This document shows, in pieces, positions 49,793-60,178 of a stretch of DNA of 64,000 nucleotides. A program made the position numbers and the translations under genes. The stretch comes from Pseudoxanthomonas sp. F37 (GTDB taxonomy: Bacteria > Pseudomonadota > Gammaproteobacteria > Xanthomonadales > Xanthomonadaceae), in contig NZ_CP095187.1 of NCBI RefSeq assembly GCF_022965755.1, positions 3,626,001 through 3,690,000 of the forward strand, read 5' to 3'. How positions within the stretch are numbered: the first letter of the stretch is position 1; each line of letters starts with the position of its first letter. Under the pieces are notes generated by a model. That model saw nothing but the letters and a program-made list of their open reading frames with translations, made no database searches and had not been told where the DNA came from.

Positions 49793-51004
49793 ATGACCCC
49801 ATCGCACGATGCCGTGCACGCCAGCGCGTGCGAGAACTGCCACACGCCGCTGCAGGGCGGGTTCTGCCACGTCTGCGGACAGAACGCACACAACCCGCTG
49901 CGCAGCTTCGGGCATGCGGTGGAGGAGGTGTTCGAATCGTTCTGGCACCTGGACGGCCGCATTTTCCGCACCCTGCGCACGCTGCTGTCGCCGGGCAGGC
50001 TGGCCAACGCCTACCTGGCCGGCCACCGGGCGCCATACGTGGCGCCGTTGCGGTTGTTCGTCATCCTGAGCGTGCTGACGTTCTTCGTGGGCAAGTTCGC
50101 CACTGGCAGCGGCGATATATTGAGCCCGCCCGCCGTCCCTGACGGCAAGGGCGGCACGACCGTGAAGGTGACCGGTACAGGGGACGGAGGCGTCGATTTC
50201 GACACCCTGACCGACCCCGACGAAGTGGTGAGCCTGCGCGACCGGACTATCGACGGGCTGCTGGCCGCCCGCGCCACCATTCCGCCGACGCTCGCTTTCG
50301 CGCGCGGACGGGTGGAAGACAACATCCGCGGCACCCAGGCGCGGGCGCGCGCGCGCATCGCCGAACTGCAGCCCGACCATCCGGCGCTGGCCCAACCCGA
50401 CCGGATCCCGGAGAACGGGCCGATGCCCGACACCACCGGCTCGCTGTTCTCCCAGAACGGCAAGCCCTGGCATCCGGTCGACAATCCCGTGCGCGTGGCC
50501 TGGCTTCCTGAGTTCGGCAACCGCTGGTTGAACAAGAAGATCGCGCGCGCGCAGGACAACATCCCGCGCCTGCAGAAAGACCCGGAACTGTTCAAGAACG
50601 CCATGATGGGCGCCGTGCCGTCCGCGTTGTTCGTGCTGGTGCCGGTGTTCGCGCTGCTGTTGAAGCTGGCCTACATCGGCACAGGCCGGCTCTATCTGGA
50701 GCACCTGGTGGTGGCGCTCTACAGCCACGCCTACCTGTGCCTGTGCGTGCTGGCGTTCTTCCTGCTCTCCTTCATCGACGGCCTGCTGCCCGCGCAGGCG
50801 ACCGTGGCGCGCGCGCCGGTGTGGCTGGCCGAATTGCTGGTCATGTTCTGGATGCCGGTCTACCTGTTCTGGATGCAGCAGCGCGTCTATCGCCAGCACC
50901 CGGTCCTCACGCTGGTTAAGTACCTCGCGCTGGGCATGCTGTACTTCATGCTGGTCGTCACGGCCATGGTGCTGCTGTCACTGACCAGCCTGGTGAACGC
51001 CTAG
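49793..51004 (+). CDS. DUF3667 membrane protein with zinc-ribbon N-terminus
   Basis: The 403-residue protein starts with a C-x2-C...C-x2-C zinc ribbon (ACENCHTPLQGGFCHVCGQ, residues 12-30). Then comes RTLRTLLSPGRLANAYLAGH with a conserved YVAPLRLFVILSVLTFF membrane entry, typical of DUF3667. A charged extramembrane stretch (about 105-260) precedes three or four C-terminal membrane helices. The function is unknown. It is convergent with the DUF3106 gene and divergent from the MATE gene. Confidence 0.86.
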   Translation: MTPSHDAVHASACENCHTPLQGGFCHVCGQNAHNPLRSFGHAVEEVFESFWHLDGRIFRTLRTLLSPGRLANAYLAGHRAPYVAPLRLFVILSVLTFFVGKFATGSGDILSPPAVPDGKGGTTVKVTGTGDGGVDFDTLTDPDEVVSLRDRTIDGLLAARATIPPTLAFARGRVEDNIRGTQARARARIAELQPDHPALAQPDRIPENGPMPDTTGSLFSQNGKPWHPVDNPVRVAWLPEFGNRWLNKKIARAQDNIPRLQKDPELFKNAMMGAVPSALFVLVPVFALLLKLAYIGTGRLYLEHLVVALYSHAYLCLCVLAFFLLSFIDGLLPAQATVARAPVWLAELLVMFWMPVYLFWMQQRVYRQHPVLTLVKYLALGMLYFMLVVTAMVLLSLTSLVNA

Positions 51005-51121
51005 GAGGGCCGGACGCGCCTTTCAGGACGTACCCGGACCGTCGCGACCCGTCGATCGACTGCGCAATGCGTGGTGCGGCGGGTCCACGCCTGGCGGATC
51101 AGTCGTCCCGCGCTTCCCACG

Positions 51122-51718
51122 CTAGCGCTCCCGCCGTTGCCGCAACCACGCGCGACGCTGTCCCGCGGGCACGGCCAGCAGTTCTTGCCGGAACGCATCC
51201 CGATCCTGCGGCGGCAGCCGCTGCGCGAGCGCGGCCAGATCGTCGCGCTGCTCCGCATCCAGCTGTCGCAGGATCGCCAGCAAGCCATCGCGCTCGCCGG
51301 GCGGGACGTAAGCGAACAACGGCTGCAGGCGCGGCCAGTCGGCGCCCAGGTCCGGCCCCAACCGCCAGCCCTGTCGCTGCATCGCGTCCAGCATGCCGAA
51401 CTGCGTGCGCAGCGCGGCCTGGTGTTCCGGCGGCAGCGCGGCGATCTCGCTGGCGGCGGCGCGCAACCGCGCGCGTTGCATCTCGTCCAGCGCGCGCCAC
51501 GCGGCGTAGCGCGCGCGGCGGTCCTCGTGCTCGTGCCGCGGCAGCGCGTCCCAGGCCAGGCGACGCTGCTGCCACTCGGTTTGCGCCGTGGGCGACATGG
51601 CGGCCCAGCGGGTCGCGTGCGTTGCGTCCTGTGCGGGCAACACGCCGATGCTCGCCAACAGGGCGATGACGGCCATCGCGCGCATGGCAGTCGCCCGCCT
51701 GCGGTCAGCGCGCCGCAT
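51122..51718 (-). CDS. DUF3106 periplasmic protein
   Basis: The 198-residue protein has an Arg-rich n-region and a signal helix (MAVIALLASIGVLPAQ). The rest is helical and rich in Arg, Gln and Leu, with DUF3106-like units: RWAAMSPTAQTEWQQRRLAW, ARYAAWRALDEMQRARLRAA and ALAQRLPPQDRDAFRQELL. This CpxP/LTXXQ-like composition suggests a periplasmic helical sensor or chaperone. The ATG at 51718 has an AGGAG site and overlaps the upstream membrane protein gene by 14 bp, so the two are coupled. ATG 51685 is an alternative. Confidence 0.75.
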   Translation of the reverse strand: MRRADRRRATAMRAMAVIALLASIGVLPAQDATHATRWAAMSPTAQTEWQQRRLAWDALPRHEHEDRRARYAAWRALDEMQRARLRAAASEIAALPPEHQAALRTQFGMLDAMQRQGWRLGPDLGADWPRLQPLFAYVPPGERDGLLAILRQLDAEQRDDLAALAQRLPPQDRDAFRQELLAVPAGQRRAWLRQRRER

Positions 51719-52694
51719 CGGCCGCGGCTCCTGCATCGGGGTTGGGCGCAGCGGTCGCCGACGTCGCGCCGGCACCGGCGACGTACCAGGCCAGAAAATC
51801 CGCTTCACGGGCGTATGCCTCGTCATCGGCATCGGCCAGGAGCGCGAAATCCCCATGGGCCTCGGCGGCGATCATGTTGTCTGCGCGCAAGGCGGGCGCC
51901 TCGGCCGCAGGCAGGGGTGCCGACGTGATGACCGGATCAGGCGGGAGCGCCGAGACCCCCTCTTCCGCGGCGGGAGCTCCTGTCGGCGTCGGTGCCGGCG
52001 GTGGCGCCTGCCCTTGCCACCACCACAGGGCCGCGCCCGCGGCGGCCAGCAGCAGGATCCCGGCCAGCAGGATCCACGGCCAGCGGCGCCGGGCATCGAC
52101 AGTCCCGGACTCTGGCACCTTTACCGGCACCACGGCCGGCACGCGGACGCCGGCCAGGGCGTCCTCGCGCAGGCGGGCGAGCTTGGCCAGCCGGTCCGGC
52201 GGGAGCTCCCGCAGCTGCGCCTGGATCGCCTCGGCCACCGCACGCCACGCGGCCGCGTCGGGGTGGCCCAACGCATCGCGGGGGCAGGCGCGGGCCAGGG
52301 CATCGCGGTAGGCGGCGCCGTCGAGCCCCAGGGCGGCGGCAGCGTCGGCTTCCTGCAGGCCACCGGCCAGGCGCAGCAGCAGCGCCGCGCGATCGAGCGG
52401 CGCGGCCGCGGCCAGGGCGGACAGCGCGCCCGGCCATCGGGCGCCAGCGGTCGTCGTCCGCAACGGCGGTGCGGCGGCCAGCAGCGACCAGAAGCGGGCG
52501 GGCCAGTCCGCCATCGGCAGCGCCGCAGCGTTGCCGCGGAAGGCCCGCAAGGCAGCGGCCAGGGCGACATCGCCGTGGTCCGGATCGCCGCACTGGAGCT
52601 CGGCGAACACGGCGCCGCGGCGCTCGCAGCCACGCAGGAAGGCGGCCAGGGCGGCGGGGGCGGGAGAGGCGACGGTGTCTTGGGAGGCCATCAT
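51705..52694 (-). CDS. Membrane-anchored protein with degenerate ECF sigma-like region
   Basis: This 329-residue protein is unusual. Residues 14-80 resemble a worn ECF sigma region 2 (LAAFLRGCERRGAVFAEL, DWPARFWSLLAAAPPLR). Residues 90-137 resemble region 4 with its helix-turn-helix (PLDRAALLLRLAGGLQEADA, AALGLDGAAYRDALARA). Residues 205-227 are a single membrane helix (WPWILLAGILLLAAAGAALW). The last 100 residues are acidic and Pro/Ala-rich, probably periplasmic. It overlaps the DUF3106 gene. It may be a membrane-tethered regulator or a sigma-derived scaffold; similarity is judged by eye only. Confidence 0.65.
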   Translation of the reverse strand: MMASQDTVASPAPAALAAFLRGCERRGAVFAELQCGDPDHGDVALAAALRAFRGNAAALPMADWPARFWSLLAAAPPLRTTTAGARWPGALSALAAAAPLDRAALLLRLAGGLQEADAAAALGLDGAAYRDALARACPRDALGHPDAAAWRAVAEAIQAQLRELPPDRLAKLARLREDALAGVRVPAVVPVKVPESGTVDARRRWPWILLAGILLLAAAGAALWWWQGQAPPPAPTPTGAPAAEEGVSALPPDPVITSAPLPAAEAPALRADNMIAAEAHGDFALLADADDEAYAREADFLAWYVAGAGATSATAAPNPDAGAAADAAR

Positions 52695-52882
52695 GGAACC
52701 GGTTGCGGATGGCCGATGATAGTCACCCATCCGGCCCATACGGACGCTTGACAGCGCGCCGGAATCTGCTCTCCCCGATGGCACAAGGGTTTCCACGAAA
52801 CAACGTTGTGCACAGCGGTCATCGATCCGTCATCCGTGGCCGCTGACCCGCCCCCGGCGCCCATGTTTCATTTCGGTTTCAC

Positions 52883-52895
52883 GATCAACTCATTG
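52883..52895 (+). promoter_or_regulatory. IHF-like site
   Basis: GATCAACTCATTG matches the IHF consensus WATCAANNNNTTR at every position except the first. It lies 100 bp from the DnaA boxes in an AT-rich tract. Single-site matches are weak evidence alone. Confidence 0.35.
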
Positions 52896-52994
52896 ATTCT
52901 ATTTGGAATTATGGCGCTGGCGTTTTTTTCGCCAACCTGACCCGGAGGCTTGCAGGACCGTCATTGCGCCGTGAAGCATTCGCGCCATGCACAG

Positions 52995-53017
52995 ATTTAT
53001 CCACAGCCCGTGTGGAT
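52995..53017. promoter_or_regulatory. Pair of perfect DnaA boxes in inverted orientation
   Basis: TTATCCACA (52995-53003) and TGTGGATAA (53009-53017) are two exact consensus DnaA boxes forming a 23-bp palindrome with a GCCCG centre. They lie 119 bp upstream of the priA ATG. Perfect boxes in such a GC-rich genome are unlikely to occur as a pair by chance. Confidence 0.75.
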
Positions 53018-53136
53018 AAACCGGAATCCCCTTTGGGGATCGGCACTTGCGTGATTTTCGTCAAGAATCTGACAGCAGATGGATGCAAATCCATGAGGCT
53101 GACCCCTGCCTTGGCAGGCCGATACACTGCACCCCG

Positions 53137-55322
<2,186 letters not shown>

Positions 55323-55323
<1 letters not shown>

Positions 55324-55690
55324 TGACGCCCGCGTCGCGTGCCGGACTGACGCCCGCCCAACGCCTGCGCAGCATCTTCAGCGGTTAGGTCGGCAACCTG
55401 GTGGAGTGGTACGACGGGTACGTCTACGCGGCGTTCTGGCTGTACTTCGCCGAAGCGTTCTTTCCCGGTGGAGATCCGCGCCCTCGGCGTCGGCCTGCCC
55501 TATGCACTGACCCTCGCACTCTTCGGGGGAACGGCGGACATGGTCGCCCTGTGGTTCAAGAAGAACGGCATGGAGAGCGGCTTCTATGGGTACGTCACCG
55601 CCTGCATCGCCTGTTCCCTGCCGGTGTACCTGTGGATGCCGGACACGCGCGCCACCTCGCTGATCGACCGCGACCCGGACCGAGCGACCG
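55323..55690 (+). pseudogene. Remnant of an MHS-family MFS transporter (KgtP/ProP type)
   Basis: The N-terminal 20 codons (AQRLRSIFSG) are followed by an in-frame TAG (55386-55388). They then continue as VGNLVEWYDGYVYAAFWLYF, the first helix of metabolite:H+ symporters. Near 55465 the sequence jumps, in another frame, to the family C-terminus: EIRALGVGLPYALTLALFGG, VALWFKKNGMESGFYGYVTA. About 300 central codons are missing. With a stop, a frame change and a large internal deletion it cannot make a transporter. The former start overlapped the priA stop (TGATG). Confidence 0.9.
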
Positions 55691-55753
55691 CGGCAGGCCG
55701 CATGCGACAATCGTCCGCGGTTGGCCACGCACTTCGTGGCCGCGGGAGACGGC

Positions 55754-57034
55754 ATGCAGGCAGCACACCATTTCGTCATCGTCGGCGGTGGATTCGCCGG
55801 CCTCTGGGCCACGCGTGCCCTGGCCTCCGCACCGGTGCGCATCACCCTGATCGACCGGCACAACCACCACCTGTTCCAGCCGCTGCTGTACCAGGTGGCC
55901 ACTGCAGGATTGTCCGCGCCCGACATCGCCGCGCCGCTGCGCCACATCCTGCGCAGGCAGGCCAACGTGGAAGTGCGGCTGGCGCAGGTGGCCGCGATCG
56001 CGCCGGACGAGAAGCGGGTCGTGCTGGCCGACGGCACGATGATCGCCTACGACTCACTGCTGCTGGCCACGGGCGCGACGCATGCCTACTTCGGCCACGA
56101 CGAGTGGGCGCCGCACGCTCCGGGCCTGAAGACGCTGGACGACGCACTGCAGCTGCGCCGCCATCTGCTGCTCGCCTTCGAGCGCGCGGAAGCCGAGACC
56201 GATCCGGAGAAGCGCGCCGCGTGGCTGAGCTTCGCCATCGTCGGCGGCGGACCGACCGGCGTCGAGCTCGCCGGCACGCTGGCCGAGATCGCCCGGCATA
56301 CGCTGAGGAACGAGTTCCGCCGCATCGACCCGTCACAGGCGCGCGTGCGGCTGGTGGAGGGTGGGCCGCGTGTCCTGGCCTCGTTCCCCGCCGCGCTGTC
56401 GGAGCAGGCGCGCCAGCAGCTGGAGAAACTGGGCGTGGATGTCGTCACCGGCACCCCGGTCAGCGACATCACCGCCGATGGCTACCAGCTCGGCGACACG
56501 TTCGTTGCGGCGAAGACCGTGGTCTGGGCGGCAGGGGTGGCGGCATCGCCCCTGGCAAGCTCGCTCGGCGTGCCGCTGGATCGCGCCGGCCGCGTCATCG
56601 TGCAGCCGGACCTCAGCGTGCCGGGGCATCCGGACGTCTTCGTCGCCGGCGATCTGGCGGCGGTGGCCGCGGACGGGAAGCCGGTGCCCGGTGTGGCGCC
56701 GGCCGCCAAGCAGATGGGCCGGCACGTGGCGCAGGTGCTGCGCGCACGCCTGTCGGGCGGTGCGTCGCCCGGTGCGTTCCGCTACCGCGACTACGGCAAT
56801 CTGGCCACCATCGGCCGCATGGCGGCCGTGGTGGATTTCGGCCGATTGAAGTTCTCCGGCCTGCTGGCGTGGTGGTTCTGGCTCACCGCGCACGTGTTCT
56901 TCCTGATCGGCTTCCGCAACCGCCTGGTGGTGCTGTTGAACTGGTTCTGGGCGTACTGGAGCTACCAGCGCGGCGCGCGCATCATCCTGGGCGGGGATCG
57001 CGAGGATCAGTCCGGGTCGACCCGGCAGGCGTAA
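55754..57034 (+). CDS. ndh: Type II NADH dehydrogenase (NDH-2)
   Basis: NDH-2 oxidises NADH and reduces quinone without pumping protons. The 426-residue flavoprotein has an N-terminal FAD motif, FVIVGGGFAGLWATRALA. It also has HLFQPLLYQVATAGLSAPDI, the NAD motif FAIVGGGPTGVELAGTLAEI, VVWAAGVAAS, the FAD-binding VFVAGDLAAV and AAKQMGRHVAQVL. Hydrophobic C-terminal segments (LLAWWFWLTAHVFFLIGF) provide the membrane anchor. The ATG at 55754 has a GGGAGAC site, so I prefer it to an earlier in-frame start at 55721. It overlaps convergently with the DUF1203 gene. Confidence 0.93.
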   Translation: MQAAHHFVIVGGGFAGLWATRALASAPVRITLIDRHNHHLFQPLLYQVATAGLSAPDIAAPLRHILRRQANVEVRLAQVAAIAPDEKRVVLADGTMIAYDSLLLATGATHAYFGHDEWAPHAPGLKTLDDALQLRRHLLLAFERAEAETDPEKRAAWLSFAIVGGGPTGVELAGTLAEIARHTLRNEFRRIDPSQARVRLVEGGPRVLASFPAALSEQARQQLEKLGVDVVTGTPVSDITADGYQLGDTFVAAKTVVWAAGVAASPLASSLGVPLDRAGRVIVQPDLSVPGHPDVFVAGDLAAVAADGKPVPGVAPAAKQMGRHVAQVLRARLSGGASPGAFRYRDYGNLATIGRMAAVVDFGRLKFSGLLAWWFWLTAHVFFLIGFRNRLVVLLNWFWAYWSYQRGARIILGGDREDQSGSTRQA

Positions 57035-57480
57035 CAGCCCGGGCGCGCATTGTGGACGTGCAGGTAGGCGACGTCCGGCAGGGCAAGCAGGCGCCGCAGG
57101 TGGGGAAGCGCGTCGTTTCCGTCCACCACATCGGCATCGCGCATCAGCCCGCCCGCATCGTACGCGCGCAGCGACAGCAGGCGTCGCGGAAAGCTGGGCG
57201 GCAGCGTATCGCGGAACACCGCCGCAGGCTGCTGCATGGCGGCCTTGCGCACGTAGATGGGGCCGCTGGCGCGATAGGGGCCCGCCACGTCGTGGTGCAG
57301 GAACGGCAGCAGCAACAGCGTCTCGCCCTGGCGCGCGTCCTCCAGGGTGACGCGGCACGGAAAGCCCCGGTCGGCATCGGCGACGACGCGGCGGATGTTG
57401 CGCGCCGCCAGCGCCGCATCGTCGAGCGCGAACAACGGCCGGAAGGTGTCGGGCGACAGCCCGCGGATCACGAACGACAT
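57007..57480 (-). CDS. DUF1203 protein
   Basis: The 157-residue protein matches DUF1203: FVIRGLSPDTFRPLFALDD, RRVVADADRGFPCRVTLEDA, ETLLLLPFLHHDVAGPYRAS, GPIYVRKAA and the Cys-containing end NARPGCYACRVDPD. No signal peptide is seen and the function is unknown. The ATG at 57480 fits the family N-terminus better than the longer frame. The last 28 bp overlap the 3' end of ndh on the other strand. Confidence 0.88.
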   Translation of the reverse strand: MSFVIRGLSPDTFRPLFALDDAALAARNIRRVVADADRGFPCRVTLEDARQGETLLLLPFLHHDVAGPYRASGPIYVRKAAMQQPAAVFRDTLPPSFPRRLLSLRAYDAGGLMRDADVVDGNDALPHLRRLLALPDVAYLHVHNARPGCYACRVDPD

Positions 57481-57560
57481 GGCATCAGGCTCCGGAAGAC
57501 GGGAGGCCATGCTCGCGCCGCCCGCCGGGGCGGCGCTATCCGGATCTTGTGGGGCCCGGC

Positions 57561-58976
57561 CTAGTTCGAGTCCAGCGGATAACGCGTGCCGTCGGCCATG
57601 ACCAGCTCACCCTCGCCGATGCGCTCGCGGTCGGCGTCGACGGTGATGAATTCGGCTTCCAGACGTCCCTGACCCTTGCTGCCCTTCAGGTCGAAGAAAT
57701 AGCGTTCGCCCTCTGCCGACCAGGATGCGTCGCGATCGAAGACCGCCTCGCGGATGTCGCCGATGTGGCGTTGCACCACCGGGTGCGCCTGCATCGCCGC
57801 ATTGGCCTGCAACACGAAGATGCCGTCCTGGCGCGCGAAGGTCTCGGGAACGTCCTCGTCGACCTGTTCGCCCGGGAACGGGGGTTCGCCCTCGAATGGC
57901 AGTTCGCGGCCATCGGCCAGCGTCAGCACGCCCTTGCCCAGGCGTTCGGTGTCCGCATCGACGGTGATGAACTCCGCCACGATCTGCCCGCGGCCCTTGT
58001 CGCCCACCAGTGCGAACGCGAACTCGTTGACGCCCTCGGCTTCGCCGGTGGCGGCCATGTCGAACTCGAAGGTCTGCAGCGTGCCGATGTACCGCTGCAC
58101 CAGCGGGTAGCGCTGCACGGCCACGCGGGCCTGGCGGGTGAAGATGTTGTCCTGCATGTCGCCGAACAGGTCGTCGATGCCCGCGCCTTCGCCGGACGCC
58201 TCGTCATCGCCCGGCGGCTCGCCCTCGAATGGCAGCCGCCGGCCATCGGCTAGCGTCAACACGCCCTTGCCCAGGCGCTCGGTATCGGCATCGACGGTGA
58301 TGAAATCGGCCTGCAGGCGTCCGCGCCCCTTGTCGCCCGCCACGTCGAACACGAAGGTGTTCATGCCGGGGGCGGCACCGGTAGCCTCGGTATCGATCTC
58401 GAACGTGGTGATCTGCCCGATGTACTGGCGGATCAGCGGATAGCGCTGTGCGGCTTCCTGTGCCTGCCGGGTGAAGAGGCCGGCGCCCACTTCGACATCC
58501 TCATCATGCTCATGGTCGTGCGCGTGGCCTTCTTCTGCCGCCAGCGCATCGGCGTCGCCCTCGATCACGTGCCGGGTGCCGTCAGCCATCACCAGCATGC
58601 CCGGCCCCAGCGCCTCCTGGGTGGCGCTGACGGTGATGAAACGCGCGGTGACGCGGCCCTTGCCGCGGCTTCCTTCCACGTCGAACACCAGCACGTCCGG
58701 GCCGGGTTCGTCCATGCTGGCCGCTTCGTCCAGCGTCACCTTGCGGATCGCGCCCAACTGCGCGGCCACGACCGGATCGACCTGCATCGCCGCGCGCGCC
58801 TGCGCATCGTATTCCTCGCGATCGATGCCGAAGCGGATGCCGCGCCCGGTCTGGCCGGACTTTTCGTTCGCGTTGTCCTGCGTACCCAGGGCGGCCATCG
58901 CGGGCGATGCCAGCAGGCTCCACGCCATCGCCACCGCACATCCGAACCTCGCCCACCGCCTGTTGCCCCACCCCAT
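57561..58976 (-). CDS. Secreted protein of four tandem Coa1-like repeats
   Basis: The 471-residue protein has a signal peptide (FGCAVAMAWSLLASPAMAAL) and four repeats of 80-85 residues (about 57-138, 168-251, 279-362, 388-468). Each has A-x3-P-x-V-x2-(Q/Y)-(L/I)-G, a FD-(V/L)-x-G-x-(K/R)-G-(K/R/Q)-G stretch, (D/E)FITVDAD and (L/M)ADG-(T/R). This resembles the Coa1/Tim21-like fold, judged by eye. Repeats 2 and 3 are nearly identical in DNA (333-bp period), showing recent duplication. A His/Asp-rich linker (GHAHDHEHDED, 150-160) could bind metal. The function is unknown. Confidence 0.8.
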   Translation of the reverse strand: MGWGNRRWARFGCAVAMAWSLLASPAMAALGTQDNANEKSGQTGRGIRFGIDREEYDAQARAAMQVDPVVAAQLGAIRKVTLDEAASMDEPGPDVLVFDVEGSRGKGRVTARFITVSATQEALGPGMLVMADGTRHVIEGDADALAAEEGHAHDHEHDEDVEVGAGLFTRQAQEAAQRYPLIRQYIGQITTFEIDTEATGAAPGMNTFVFDVAGDKGRGRLQADFITVDADTERLGKGVLTLADGRRLPFEGEPPGDDEASGEGAGIDDLFGDMQDNIFTRQARVAVQRYPLVQRYIGTLQTFEFDMAATGEAEGVNEFAFALVGDKGRGQIVAEFITVDADTERLGKGVLTLADGRELPFEGEPPFPGEQVDEDVPETFARQDGIFVLQANAAMQAHPVVQRHIGDIREAVFDRDASWSAEGERYFFDLKGSKGQGRLEAEFITVDADRERIGEGELVMADGTRYPLDSN

Positions 58977-59061
58977 GCCCTACTCCTTTGCCGGTCTGCC
59001 GCCCAAGGCGGATCGCGGCGTAGTGGACCACACTTCCGCCGGACGATGAACACGCAAATGG

Positions 59062-59082
59062 AAAAGGCCCCTTGCGGGGCCT
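59062..59082 (-). terminator. Rho-independent terminator of rpoH
   Basis: Minus-strand AGGCCCC-GCAA-GGGGCCT forms a 7-bp stem with a GNRA loop followed by TTT. It lies about 26 bp downstream of the rpoH stop. Confidence 0.8.
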
Positions 59083-59107
59083 CTTCGAATACGACATCCG
59101 ATGCGGA

Positions 59108-59986
59108 TCAGGCGGCGAACAGGGCCTTCATCTTCTTCAGCGCATTGGCCTCGACCTGGCGCACGCGCTCGGCGGAGATGCCGTACTCGTCGGCGAGTTC
59201 CTGCAACGTGACCTTGCCCTCGCCATCCAGCCAGCGACGCTTGATGATGTCGCGCGACCGGTCATCCAGGTTGGCCAGGCCTTCGCGCAGCAGTTCCAGC
59301 TGGTTGTCTTCGCTGTCGGCGCGCTCGTACGCCTGCGACGGATCCTCGTCGCGCGCGACCAGATAGCTGGCCGGCGACGGAGGCGCATGTTCTTCGTCTT
59401 CATCCGACGGCGCGTCGAAGCCGATGTCGCGGCCGGACAGGCGCGCCTCCATCTCCATGACTTCCCGCTCGGACACGTTGAGGTCCTTGGCGATGGCGCT
59501 GACTTCTTCGGCGTTCATCCAGCCCAGGCGCGTCTTGGACTTGCGCAGGTTGAAGAACAGCTTGCGCTGGGCCTTGGTGGTGGCGACCTTGACGATGCGC
59601 CAGTTCTTCAGAATGAACTCGTGCATCTCGGCACGGATCCAGTGCACCGCGAAGCTCACCAGGCGTACGCCCATGTCGGGGTCGAAGCGCTTCACCGCCT
59701 TCATCAGGCCGATGTTGCCTTCCTGGATCAGGTCGCCCAGCGGCAGGCCGTAGCCGTTGTAGCCGCGGGCCACATGCACGACGAAACGCAGGTGCGAATG
59801 CACCAGTTCACGGGCCGCATCGAGGTCTTCCTCTTCGCGGTAACGCTGCGCCAGCGCGCGCTCGTCTTCGACCGTCAGCACCGGGATCTGGTGCACGGCG
59901 CTGATGTAGGCGTCGAGCGAGCCCAGGGCACTGGGGATCGGCAGGTTGTTGGCGACCAGGGCGGTAGTGGAGGTGTTCTGGCTCAT
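59108..59986 (-). CDS. rpoH: RpoH: heat-shock sigma factor sigma-32
   Basis: RpoH directs RNA polymerase to heat-shock and protein-quality genes. The ATG at 59986 (MSQNTSTTALVANNLPIP) gives 292 residues. Region 2 shows [40 protein letters not shown] and RLVSFAVHWIRAEMHEFIL. The RpoH box is KVATTKAQRKLFFNLRK. Region 4 ends with LADEYGISAERVRQVEANAL. A DnaK/FtsH control region is expected from the family and is not separately visible. A terminator follows, so it is monocistronic. Confidence 0.97.
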   Translation of the reverse strand: MSQNTSTTALVANNLPIPSALGSLDAYISAVHQIPVLTVEDERALAQRYREEEDLDAARELVHSHLRFVVHVARGYNGYGLPLGDLIQEGNIGLMKAVKRFDPDMGVRLVSFAVHWIRAEMHEFILKNWRIVKVATTKAQRKLFFNLRKSKTRLGWMNAEEVSAIAKDLNVSEREVMEMEARLSGRDIGFDAPSDEDEEHAPPSPASYLVARDEDPSQAYERADSEDNQLELLREGLANLDDRSRDIIKRRWLDGEGKVTLQELADEYGISAERVRQVEANALKKMKALFAA

Positions 59987-60178
59987 GGGCAGGGATGGTA
60001 GCAGTCGGGGAGTTCGACTGCTAACCACATGGGAAGTTCCCCATTGTCCCAGCGCTGCAACAATGGCCCTCCCTCCCACTCAGCGCCAAAGCCCCTTCTC
60101 AATCAATGCCTTGGCGATGGACTGGCCGCGTAATGCGCGCCAGGTGGGCGTCCACCCCGGCGCGGGTCGAGCTGGCGT

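Larger units (their letters stand above)
52695..53136. other. 442-bp divergent intergenic region upstream of priA
   Basis: No gene is supported here. The region is notably AT-richer than its surroundings. It holds an IHF-like site, a small T7-loop hairpin (TGGCG-T7-CGCCA near 52918) and the DnaA-box palindrome listed separately. It must also carry the promoters of priA and of the minus-strand sigma-like gene. Confidence 0.6.
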
